A program made the translations under genes and the position numbers. Positions 18,725 through 26,643 of a DNA stretch of 64,000 bases are shown here, in pieces. Positions within the stretch are counted from its first letter, which is position 1; the number at the start of each line of letters is the position of its first letter. The stretch spans positions 2,852,001 to 2,916,000 of the forward strand of contig NZ_UPHU01000001.1 of assembly GCF_900566075.1 (NCBI RefSeq), read 5' to 3'. Source of the stretch: Mycobacterium pseudokansasii (GTDB lineage Bacteria > Actinomycetota > Actinomycetes > Mycobacteriales > Mycobacteriaceae). A model generated the notes under the pieces. It saw only the letters and a list, made by a program, of their open reading frames with translations. It made no database searches and was not told where the DNA came from.

Positions 18725-20044
18725 TCAGACGCTGGCCGTGCTCGGCTCCGCGGCGAGCTCGTCGGCCGGCTGCTCTGCCGGCCTGCGACCGAGCAGGTAC
18801 CAGGTGCGCATGACCCCTTTGCCCTTGACATTGATGTGCCCGCGCTCCTGCAGCGCGAAATCGGCCTTCAAGCGCTCATAGACCTCATCCGGCACTTGAA
18901 TTTTGCCGACCGAGTCGGTGGTCTCCATTCGTGACGCGACATTGACCGCGTCGCCCCACACGTCGTAGAAAAAGCGGCGCGAACCCACCACGCCGGCGAC
19001 TACCGGACCGGTGGCCAGGCCCACCCGTAGCGGCACCTGGTGGCCTTGCGGGTCCGTCAATCCGGCCGCGACGCCGACCATATCCAGCGCAAAGTCTGCC
19101 AATGCCTGCACATGGTCGGGCCGTGGCCGCGGCACGCCGCTGACCACCATGTAGCAGTCGCCGCTGACCTTGATTTTCTCCAGCCCGTGCTTGTCCACCA
19201 ACGCGTCGAACGCGCTGTACAGCCGGTCCAGGAAGCGGACGAGGTCGGCCGGCGCGGCGCTGCTGGCCCGCTCGGTGAAGCCGACGATGTCTGCGAACAG
19301 CACCGAGGCCTCGTCGTATTTGTCGGCGATGACGTCACGCTCGGGATGTTTGAGTCGCTCGGCGATGCTGGCGGGCAACATGTTGGTCAGCAGGGCCTCG
19401 GACCGGTCGTATTGGGCTTCCATGATCGCTTCGGCGCGCGCGGTGTCCCACAGGGCAAACCAGACCGAGACGACCACCACCACGCAGGCGGAGACCGTGG
19501 TGATGACGAAGCCCGCCGATTGAGCCCAGCCGGGCTCCACTCCGGTGTTGCGGGGGACCAGGAACTCCACCGCGATGATCAACGCCGTCGCCAGGGCCGC
19601 CAGTCCGCTGGCCAGCACGATGTGTTCGATGCCCAGCACCAGCACCACCAGGCAGGCGCCGACGAGAAAGAAGAACTGCGCGCCCGACCCGGTACCGATG
19701 CTCCAGCAGCTGGCGAAGACCGTCACGTAGGCCGCTCCGATAAACGTCAGCGGTGCCACCAATTCCCCGAACCGGTGCAGCATCGGGACGATCGCGAAGA
19801 CCCCGGCCGCGGCGACGTTGATCCAACTCAGCGGCCACAGCCAGGCATCGGTCAGGAGTTGCATCAGCACAAAGCTCGCGCTGACCATCACGGCCAGCCA
19901 GGCGGCGATATTGAGCAGCCGGGCCCGGCGCGCCGCACTGCGGGCGTAGTGCTGGTCGAATTCGCGGGTTTGCTCGCGCACGACCATGACGCAGTCGTGG
20001 CGTGTTGAGCCCTCGGATCGTTTCCGTGGGGCACCGCGTTTCAT
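18725..20044 (-). CDS. cya: Membrane-bound class III adenylate cyclase (Rv1625c-like)
   Basis: It converts ATP to cyclic AMP. Residues ~40-190 form six transmembrane helices (e.g. LLNIAAWLAVMVSASFVLMQL, GAQFFFLVGACLVVLVLGIEH). The cytosolic class III catalytic domain follows: VLFADIVGFTERAS (metal-binding Asp), HGLEKIKVSGDCYMVVSG (substrate-specifying Lys), the second metal Asp, and FFYDVWGDAVNVASRMET (adenine-binding Asp, transition-state Asn). The active sites of this family form at a homodimer interface. ATG at 20044 (MKRGAPRKR) matches the M. tuberculosis N-terminus better than the upstream in-frame start at 20059. Confidence 0.94.
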   Translation of the reverse strand: MKRGAPRKRSEGSTRHDCVMVVREQTREFDQHYARSAARRARLLNIAAWLAVMVSASFVLMQLLTDAWLWPLSWINVAAAGVFAIVPMLHRFGELVAPLTFIGAAYVTVFASCWSIGTGSGAQFFFLVGACLVVLVLGIEHIVLASGLAALATALIIAVEFLVPRNTGVEPGWAQSAGFVITTVSACVVVVVSVWFALWDTARAEAIMEAQYDRSEALLTNMLPASIAERLKHPERDVIADKYDEASVLFADIVGFTERASSAAPADLVRFLDRLYSAFDALVDKHGLEKIKVSGDCYMVVSGVPRPRPDHVQALADFALDMVGVAAGLTDPQGHQVPLRVGLATGPVVAGVVGSRRFFYDVWGDAVNVASRMETTDSVGKIQVPDEVYERLKADFALQERGHINVKGKGVMRTWYLLGRRPAEQPADELAAEPSTASV

Positions 20045-20103
20045 AGCCGCCACGATCAAGAGCGTAACCGCTGCGCTCGATATTGTCGGCCACCTGCCAA
20101 GAC

Positions 20104-20610
20104 TCAGGACCCGTCAGAGATGTCATGGGTGAGCCACTCCGACGGACGATGTGGCGATAGTGCACCGTTGGGCATGATGTGCAGCACCTGGTGTCCGTCG
20201 CGGGCGGCCAAGTCGGCGATCATGCGCCGGTGACAGCGCCACCAGGTCGGTTCCCCGCACATCACCGCCACATTGGTGGTGTCGGCATCCCACAGCAGCC
20301 GCTGGTATGCCGCGTGAAAGCCGGGAGTTCGGGTATGCGCCGCGTAGTTCGCGAACGCCGGGTTTTCCCACCACCGGTCGCGCGGCACCGGCGCGGCGGG
20401 CGGCTTGCGTCGGCCACCGAGATCAGGTTCGTGCCGGTAGGCGATCCCGGCGACGCCCAGCCAATCGGGCATTGCCTGCTTGGACACGTCGGGGTTGCGA
20501 CGGGAGCCGGGGAAACTGCGCACGTCGACCAGCAGCGCGATGTCGTGTTGGCGCAGCATGTCGGTGAGTTGCCCGGCGGTCTTGGCGCCGTGGCCAATGG
20601 TGTACAGCAT
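20104..20610 (-). CDS. DUF488 family protein
   Basis: A 168-residue protein with DUF488 hallmarks: the N-terminal LYTIGHGAKTAGQL, DVRSFPGSRRNPDVSKQAMP, then a C-terminal block VAVMCGEPTWWRCHRRMIADLAARDGH. The Cys-x(3-8)-C-H-R pattern is the conserved putative nucleic-acid or metal site of the family. The biochemical role is unknown. ATG at 20610 was chosen because the longer open frame to 20742 runs straight through a tRNA gene. The coding region begins only 10 bases after the tRNA 3' end, so the two are probably transcribed together. Downstream is cya in the same direction. Confidence 0.85.
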   Translation of the reverse strand: MLYTIGHGAKTAGQLTDMLRQHDIALLVDVRSFPGSRRNPDVSKQAMPDWLGVAGIAYRHEPDLGGRRKPPAAPVPRDRWWENPAFANYAAHTRTPGFHAAYQRLLWDADTTNVAVMCGEPTWWRCHRRMIADLAARDGHQVLHIMPNGALSPHRPSEWLTHDISDGS

Positions 20611-20620
20611 GATCCCGGAG

Positions 20621-20694
20621 TGCCCTCGGTGGGATTCGAACCCACACTGGACGGGTTTTGAGTCCGTTTCCTCTGCCAGTTGGGATACGAGGGC
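20621..20694 (-). tRNA. tRNA-Leu (anticodon CAA), short variable loop
   Basis: A 74-base cloverleaf on the minus strand. The acceptor arms GCCCTCG and CGAGGGC pair perfectly with discriminator A; the T arm is GTGGG-TTCGAAT-CCCAC; the anticodon loop CTCAAAA reads CAA, for UUG leucine codons. The variable region is only five bases (CCAGT), whereas standard bacterial tRNA-Leu is class II with a long variable arm. The top of the anticodon stem has an A-C mismatch. CCA is not encoded. Identity rests on the anticodon. Confidence 0.9.
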
Positions 20695-20810
20695 TGAGGT
20701 TGTTCCGGTACGGCGTTCCACCTCAGAGCAGCCTCCAACCATAGCGGATTCATGCCGTCATCCCGACTCGCCGCCCCCCAAGGTTTCCCATCTCAGCCGC
20801 TCACGCCACA

Positions 20811-21431
20811 ATGTCCGTCATGACCGGCCCCACCAACGACGCCGATGCCGCAAAGCCACACCGTGTCTTGATCGCGGAAGACGAAGCGCTCATCCGAATG
20901 GACCTCGCCGAAATGCTGCGAGAGGAGGGGTACGACATAGTCGGAGAGGCCGGCGACGGCCAGGAAGCCGTCGAACTCGCCGAGCGGCACAAGCCCGATC
21001 TGGTCATCATGGACGTGAAGATGCCGCGCCGCGACGGGATCGACGCGGCGTCGGAGATCGCCAGCAAGCGCATCGCGCCGATCGTGGTGCTCACCGCGTT
21101 CAGCCAGCGCGACCTCGTGGAACGCGCCCGCGACGCCGGGGCCATGGCCTATCTGGTGAAGCCCTTCACTGCCAGCGACCTGATCCCGGCCATCGAGTTG
21201 GCCGTCAGCCGGTTCAGCGAGATCACCGCGCTGGAACAGGAAGTGGCGGCGCTGTCCGACCGGCTGGAAACTCGCAAGCTCGTCGAACGTGCCAAAGGCC
21301 TGCTGCAGGCCAAGCAGGGCATGACCGAGCCGGAGGCGTTCAAGTGGATCCAGCGCGCCGCCATGGACCGGCGGACCACCATGAAGCGGGTGGCCGAAGT
21401 GGTCCTGGAGACCCTCGACACGCCCACCTAA
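20811..21431 (+). CDS. pdtaR: Two-component response regulator with ANTAR domain
   Basis: A 206-residue receiver-ANTAR protein, nearly identical by eye to M. tuberculosis PdtaR (Rv1626). Residues ~15-130 are the CheY-like receiver: acidic pair EDEA, phospho-acceptor Asp in LVIMDVKMPRRDG, Thr/Ser in VVLTAF and Lys in YLVKPF. Residues ~150-205 are the ANTAR RNA-binding domain (LVERAKGLLQAKQGMTEPEAFKWIQRAAMDRRTTMKRVA), which binds paired hairpins and prevents transcription termination. It partners with the PdtaS kinase elsewhere. Starts at 20811 and 20820 (MTGPTNDAD) are both possible; the second fits the homologue. The stop lies five bases before the interrupted terminator palindrome. Confidence 0.96.
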   Translation: MSVMTGPTNDADAAKPHRVLIAEDEALIRMDLAEMLREEGYDIVGEAGDGQEAVELAERHKPDLVIMDVKMPRRDGIDAASEIASKRIAPIVVLTAFSQRDLVERARDAGAMAYLVKPFTASDLIPAIELAVSRFSEITALEQEVAALSDRLETRKLVERAKGLLQAKQGMTEPEAFKWIQRAAMDRRTTMKRVAEVVLETLDTPT

Positions 21432-21435
21432 CGGC

Positions 21436-21443
21436 GCGAGCAG
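21436..21443. terminator. Left stub of convergent-gene terminator palindrome, split by IS110 insertion
   Basis: The eight bases GCGAGC-AG after the pdtaR stop are the outer end of the left arm of a palindrome whose remainder lies at 25381-25434. The reverse complement of the right arm at 25413-25434 reads GCGAGC followed by AGACGCAGAATCGCAC. The IS element therefore sits exactly inside this arm. Confidence 0.8.
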
Positions 21444-21539
21444 TTGTGCGGGGGGCTAGGCCAGCCCCGCGGTGGGGGATGAAAATTGGTGCCGGCCGTT
21501 CGGCTGGGTAAGTGGTTGTTTGGCGGGCTGGTGGGGTCG

Positions 21540-21700
21540 AGGCGTGGGGGGTGTTTCGGTGGGCCCCGTTGCGTCTGTGGTGCCGGTGAGCACGGCGAGC
21601 AGCTTGGGAGCGGAGAGTGCCCCGGTGGTTGTGCGGGGGCGGTGGATTGTTGCCTGTGCGCACGTGAGTGAGACTCCTGTTTGTTTGGCTCTCTCCGAAA
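21540..21700 (+). ncRNA. Candidate IS110 bridge RNA region (left end)
   Basis: IS110-subgroup elements encode a structured bridge RNA in the noncoding left end, upstream of the transposase. Here TTGCGTCTG (21569-21577) is complementary to the right half of the insertion site across the AG core, with one G-U wobble at its 5' end. GCGAGCAG (21595-21602) is identical to the left half plus core. Between them is a perfect hairpin GTGC-CGGTGA-GCAC (21580-21593). Two guide strands around a terminal hairpin is the layout of a target-binding loop. A donor-binding loop is less clear: GTGAGTGAG at 21664-21672 resembles the right end GTAAGTG plus AG. RNA limits are not defined by sequence alone. Confidence 0.6.
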
Positions 21701-21947
21701 CACGCTCCACGACAATAACTCTGGGTGAAGGAGTGCCACTATGGAGGTGATACGTCCGCGGTGTGTGGGTATCGATGTCTCGACGAAGGACGCCACGGCG
21801 TGTATCCGGGTTCAGGGGCAGGGTCGGCGTGCCACGTCGACGACGGTGAGCACGTGGGGCTCGACCACCGCCGAGATCTTGGCGGTGGTCGAGCATCGGA
21901 TCGCCGAGCAGGTCAGCTGCGTGGTGATCGAATCCACCTCGGAGTAT

Positions 21948-24390
21948 GTGCGACATGAGGGTGCATGAGTGAAGCAGGAGGCACCGTTTGGAGGTTCGGC
22001 TGATGCCGTAGGTGTAGTACTCGGGCCAGTGCGTGAGGGCCTGTCTTCGCCTCGGCGTGCTCTGCGGGTGACTGCGGGGTGCGAAGCCCGGGGTAGAAGC
22101 CGAAGCGGTTCGCGTTCCATCCGTGGACCGTGGGCGAGGAGAAGACCGGCGGGAAGCGAACGCGCTTCCCGGCTGCGGGGCGGCATCCAGTCGTCGTGCG
22201 GTGATGGGTGAACGCGAGTGAACCCCTGATGACGCCTTGTGAAGGTGACCCCCGCCGATGGGATGTGTCAGCGGGGCCGTAGGGACCCGCCGCTGGAAGC
22301 GGCGGGTGTCGGCCAGAGGATAGTCGCTGGTCGGGAGCGCATCACCGTCCCCGGGGTAAAGGGGGCACCCTGCCCGGTCGAATCTTGTTCATGCGCAACA
22401 TGACAACCCTGTTGGGGTCCGGTGAATTCTGCCGGTAGGCCGACCGTGGGGAAGGTGCAACTCCCCGGCAGGCGCTGGATGACCCAAGAAGCCGATGCCG
22501 ACACACCGAAAGGCAACGGGAAACCGGCAACCGCACGATTTGGCTCCTCCGCCAGATGGTAGCCGCATAACCGGTCGGATACGGGCGTGCTGCCCGGCCC
22601 GAAAGGGAGCTGACGTGGGTCGGGTGAGCCTGTGAAGACCAGATGATCGGAGACTCCAGAACCGATGGGCAAGTTGGACACCGTGACGGTGAACGGACCT
22701 GAGGACGAGATCATCGACTGGGACGCCGTGGATTGGCGCCAAGTCGAAGACGACGTACGGAGGCTGCGGCGACGAATCTTCACGGCGATGCAGGCGGGGG
22801 ACCTCAAGCGGGTCCGTAATCTGCAGAAGCTGATGCTGGGTTCCCACGCAAACGCTCTGCTGAGTGTGCGGCGGGTCACCGAGCTCAACGCTGGCCGCAA
22901 GACGGCCGGGGTCGACGGCAGGGTCGTGCTCGCGGGATGGGAAAAGGCCGAGATGGCCACCTGGCTGCAGCGCGACACCAACGCGTGGAGACCTCGACCG
23001 GTCAAGCGGGTGTTCATTCCGAAGAGCAACGGAAAACGGCGCGGCCTCGGGATTCTCGTGATCGCCGATCGGGCGCTGCAAGCGCTCACGGTCAACGCGC
23101 TAGAACCCGAGTGGGAGGCCCGGTTCGAGTCCCGATCGTATGGGTTTCGGCCAGGCCGTAGCTGTCAGGACGCGATGCAGGCGATCTTCGTGACCGCTCG
23201 CGGTGCGACCTGCAAACGCGTGTGGGCGCTAGACGCCGATTTGGCCGCCGCGTTCGACCGCATCGATCATGCCCATCTTCTCGCGCAGCTCGGCTCGTTC
23301 CCCGCGCGGGAATGATCGCGGCCTGGCTACGCGCGGGGGTGATCGATCAAGGTCGGTTCGCACCGACCGAGGACGGCAGCCCACAAGGCGGGGTGATCAG
23401 CCCGTTGCTGATCGTTGCCCTGCACGGAATGGAACAGGCCGCCGGAGTCCGCTATATCCGCACCGGCACCAACGCCGAAACGGCGCGGCCGGGCTCCCCG
23501 GTTTTGATCAGATACGCCGATGATCTGCTGGCCCTGTGCCACTCGCGGGAACACGCCCAACAGGTCAAGGCGCGGCTCACGGAGTGGCTGCGACCTCGGG
23601 GTCTGGTCTTCAACGAGGACAAGACCCGTATCGTGCACCTCGAGGACGGGGTGGATTTTCTGGGGTTCAACATCCGCCGCTACCGCAACAGGCTGCTGAT
23701 CAAACCCAGCAAGGCGGCCGTGAAACGGATCCGGGCACGGCTGACCACCGAGATGCGAGCACTGCGGGGCCACAACGCCCAGATGGTGCTCATCCGGCTC
23801 AACCCGATCATTCGGGGGTGGTCGGCCTACTACCGGCACTGCGTGTCGGCCCGGGTGTTCAATGCGCTGGACAATCACGTGTGGAAGCTCACCGACAAGT
23901 GGGCCAGATTCACCCATCCGCACAAGGGACGGCGCTGGATCGTGTCCCGTTACTTCGGCGCGTTCCACCCGTCCCGGCGCGACCGCTGGGTATTCGGTGA
24001 CCGCGACACGGCGCCTACCTGGTCAAGTTCGCCTGGACGGCGATCACCCGGCACACCCTGGTCAAGGGCTGGGCGTCCCCGGACGACCCTGCCTTGACCG
24101 ACTACTGGGCGACCCGGCGCCGCCGCGGGAGACCCCCGCTGGGCCGGGCCCGGTCGAGACTGATCCGCATGCAGCGCGGACGCTGCCCGCTTTGCGGCCA
24201 GCTACTGCTGCACGCTGAGGTCGAGCCGCAACACCCCGACGAGTGGGAGCAGTGGATCACTGCCACCGCCAAGGCGATCCGCCACCAGGCGATCATCGTC
24301 GATTCGGGGCCAGAGTCATTGGGTTATACCGCGTTCCGTCTCATTCACACACACTGCCGAGGCCGTCACCCAGACCGCATCGGCGTGTAC
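21948..24390 (+). mobile_element. Group II intron, 3'-truncated, inside the IS110 transposase
   Basis: The intron starts at GTGCGAC, matching the group II 5' consensus GUGYG, exactly at a codon boundary after transposase codon 69. About 715 noncoding bases follow, rich in GC hairpins and GAAA-type tetraloop sequences, the size expected for ribozyme domains I-III and the start of IV. The reverse transcriptase ORF begins at 22665. No domain V-like 34-base hairpin or 3' AY boundary is recognisable after the HNH region; transposase sequence resumes about 25 bases later. The 3' end, with domains V and VI, therefore appears deleted. The exact 3' junction is approximate. Confidence 0.82.
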
Positions 24391-24423
24391 CGTGCCGCCG
24401 GAGCCGATTCGGGTGTTGCGTGA
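22665..24423 (+). pseudogene. Group II intron reverse transcriptase/maturase/HNH, two frameshifts
   Basis: Three consecutive reading frames give one LtrA-like protein. Frame one (22665-23315) holds the RT N-terminus (DWDAVDWRQVEDDVRRL, GVDGRVV, YGFRPGRSCQDA, LDADLAAAFDRIDH). Frame two (from ~23310) holds SPQGGVISPLL, the catalytic RYADDLLAL, and the maturase region NPIIRGWSAYYRHCVS. Frame three (from ~24011) holds the end of the maturase (LVKFAWTAITRHTLVKGW) and the HNH nuclease RCPLCGQLLLHAEVEPQH with IHTHCRGRH. Each shift is the loss of one base within or beside a G run: CGCGGGAATG near 23308 and ACACGGCGCC near 24010. The third frame ends by reading into transposase sequence. Confidence 0.88.
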
Positions 24424-25380
24424 TCTGACCCGGGCGCGCACCTCCATCACCCGAGCGCGCACCAAAGAAATCCAGCGGCTGGAAAAGCCGCTCGAAGATG
24501 CCGGGATCAAACTGTCGGCGGTGGCCTCCAACATCGTCGGGGTCTCGGGGCGGGCGATGCTGGAGGCGTTGATCGGCGGGCAGCGTGATCCGGTGGTGCT
24601 CGCCGATCTGGCCAAACAGCGGCTCGCATTTTCGAGTGAGAAGATCCCCGCATCGACCGAGGCGTTGCGCGGGCCGTTTAGCGACCATCACGCGTTTATG
24701 GCTCGGCTGTATTTGGATCGCATCGACGCCCACGGCGCCGACATCGCCCGCCTTGAGGAGCGCATCGAGGAGGCGATCAAACCCTTTCAACCCGCCCGGG
24801 AATTGCTGATGAGTATCCCAGGCTTTTCCCACATCGTCGCCGATGTGTTTATCGCCGAGACCGGCGCGGACATGAGCGTGTTTCCCACCGCTGCCCATTT
24901 GGCGTCGTGGGCCGCGGTGGTGCCCGGCTGCAACGAATCGGCGGGCCGGGTCAAATCGGCCACCACCCGCCCCGGCAACCGCCACCTCAAAGCCGCTCTC
25001 GGGGTGGCCGCGCTGTCGGCAGCGCGTTCCAAAGACACCTACTACAACGCCCGCTACCGCCGCATCGCCGGCACCCACCGGCCCGCCACATCCCACCGCC
25101 GCAAAGCTCGCAGCCCGTCGGTGCCCGCCCTGATCGCCGTGGTCGCTGTCGAACACAGCATGCTCATTGACGCCTGGAACATGGTGGTCAACGGCGCCTT
25201 CTACCACGACCCCGGCGCCGACTACTCCACCCGACACCACCCTGGGCAAACCAAAGCAAAAGCCATCAAACAACTGCAGGCCCTTGGCTACACAGTCACT
25301 CTCGAACCCCTCACCCACGCCGCCCAACACCGGGGGCCCGCCACTCACCCGCTTCGGGTCACCGCATTTTCGAGTAAGTG

Positions 25381-25434
25381 AGACGCAGAATCGCACCGAT
25401 CCGCGCAGCGGAGTGCGATTCTGCGTCTGCTCGC
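25381..25434. terminator. Remaining palindromic terminator between convergent genes
   Basis: AGACGCAGAATCGCAC (25381-25396) pairs perfectly with GTGCGATTCTGCGTCT (25413-25428), with a 16-base loop. The right arm continues GCTCGC, whose partner GCGAGC is stranded at 21436-21441 beyond the IS. The original stem was 22 bp; 16 bp remain. There is no T tract. It ends six bases before the stop codon of the convergent thiolase gene, fitting a bidirectional terminator or REP-like palindrome. Confidence 0.75.
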
Positions 25435-25440
25435 CAGCGA

Positions 25441-26643
25441 TTACCGCGCCACGATCACCGACGAGCCGTGGCCGAACAGGCCCTGGTTCGCGGTGATGCC
25501 GACCTTCGCGTTCTCCACCTGCCGGCCGGTGGCCTGACCGCGCAGCTGCCAAGTCAGCTCACACACCTGGGCGATCGCCTGCGCGGGGATCGCTTCGCCG
25601 AAGCACGCCAGCCCGCCCGACGGGTTGACCGGGACCCTGCCGCCGATGGTGGTCGCGCCGCTGCGCAGCAGCGCCTCGGCCTCACCCTTGGCGCACAACC
25701 CCAGGTGCTCGTACCAGTCGAGTTCCAGCGCGGTGGACAGATCGTAGACCTCCGCCAGGCTCAGGTCCTCGGGCCCGATGCCGGCCTCGGCATAGGCGGC
25801 GTCCAGGATCTGGTCTTTGAACACCCGGTCCGGCGCCGGCACTGCCGCGGTGGAATCCGTTGCGATATCCGGCAATTCGGGCAGATGCTGCGGGTAGCGC
25901 GGGGTCACGGTGCTGACCGCACGTACCGACGGTACACCCCCTAGCGAGCCAAGATGCTTCTCGGCGAACGATTTGCTCGCCACGACCAGGGCGGCCGCAC
26001 CGTCAGAGGTTGCGCAAATGTCAAGCAGCCGAAGCGGATCCGAGACCACCGGGCTAGCCAGCACGTCGTCGATCGAGTTCTCCTTGCGGTAGCGGGCATT
26101 CGGGTTGTTCAGCCCGTGCCCGGAGTTCTTGACCTTCACTTGAGCGAAGTCTTCGAGACTGGCGCCGTACAGGTCCATCCGGCGCCGCGCCAGCAGCGCG
26201 AAATACACCGTGTTCGTCGCGCCGATCAGATGGAAGCGCTGCCAGTCGGGATCGTTCCTGCGCTCGCCGCCCACCGGGGCGAAAAAACCCTTCGGCGTGG
26301 TGTCGGCGCCGATCACCAGCGCCACATCGCAGAAACCGGCCAGAATTTGGGCGCGTGCGCTCTGCAGCGCTTGGGATCCGCTGGCGCAGGCGGCGTAGCT
26401 GGAGCTGACCGGCACGCCGTTCCAGCCGAGTTTCTGCGCGAAGGTGGCGCCGGCGACAAAACCCGGGTAACCGTTGCGAATGGTGTCGGCGCCGGCCACC
26501 AGCTGGATCTGGCGCCAGTCCAGGCCCGACTCGGCCAGTGCGGCGCGCGCGGCAACCACGCCGTATTCCGTGAAGTCGCGACCCCACTTGCCCCACGGGT
26601 GCATGCCTGCGCCGAGGATGTACACGGGTTCAGGCGTACTCAT
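25441..26643 (-). CDS. Thiolase-fold lipid-transfer protein (Rv1627c-like)
   Basis: A 400-residue thiolase-superfamily protein of the SCP-x/lipid-transfer type. The nucleophilic Cys position is in SSYAACASGSQALQSARAQI. The C-terminal GGLACFGEAIPAQAIAQVCEL and GHGSSVIV segments correspond to the active-site loops of thiolases. Such proteins in mycobacteria take part in sterol side-chain or fatty acid degradation with DUF35 partners; the exact substrate is not readable. ATG at 26643 was chosen because it overlaps the upstream gene's stop as ATGA, giving MSTPEPVYILGAGMHPWG; an in-frame start at 26658 is possible but less coupled. Confidence 0.93.
   Translation of the reverse strand: MSTPEPVYILGAGMHPWGKWGRDFTEYGVVAARAALAESGLDWRQIQLVAGADTIRNGYPGFVAGATFAQKLGWNGVPVSSSYAACASGSQALQSARAQILAGFCDVALVIGADTTPKGFFAPVGGERRNDPDWQRFHLIGATNTVYFALLARRRMDLYGASLEDFAQVKVKNSGHGLNNPNARYRKENSIDDVLASPVVSDPLRLLDICATSDGAAALVVASKSFAEKHLGSLGGVPSVRAVSTVTPRYPQHLPELPDIATDSTAAVPAPDRVFKDQILDAAYAEAGIGPEDLSLAEVYDLSTALELDWYEHLGLCAKGEAEALLRSGATTIGGRVPVNPSGGLACFGEAIPAQAIAQVCELTWQLRGQATGRQVENAKVGITANQGLFGHGSSVIVAR

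Larger units (their letters stand above)
21741..25381 (+). pseudogene. IS110-family transposase, disrupted (exon parts 21741-21947 and 24392-25381)
   Basis: The first 69 codons give the RuvC-like N-terminus with the catalytic Asp in RCVGIDVSTKDA and Glu in VVIESTSEY. The C-terminal 329 residues begin VPPEPIRVLRDLTRARTS and include the Tnp_20 domain: SIPGFSHIVADVFIAETG, FPTAAHLASWAAVVPGCNESAGR with the catalytic Ser, and the terminal QLQALGYTVTLEP. Between these blocks family members carry about 50 residues including GRKxDVxDA, which supplies the last two acidic residues of the DEDD site. That segment is absent here, so even removal of the intron would not restore an active enzyme. Confidence 0.88.
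21442..25382 (+). mobile_element. IS110-family insertion sequence, interrupted by a group II intron
   Basis: Boundaries are deduced by rebuilding the split palindrome: AG occurs at 21442-21443 and again at 25381-25382, with unrelated DNA between. There are no inverted terminal repeats, as expected for IS110. The element consists of a 297-base noncoding left end, a transposase gene broken by a ~2.4-kb group II intron, and almost no right end: the transposase stop TGA takes its A from the AG core. It sits between pdtaR and the thiolase gene, which are adjacent in M. tuberculosis. Confidence 0.85.

Noticed and set aside
22017..22022. GTACTC as an exon-binding site pairing with the exon end GAGTAT
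   Set aside because: The six-base pairing needs a wobble, and the site is only 70 bases into the intron, earlier than usual for EBS1. Chance is a sufficient explanation without a folded model.
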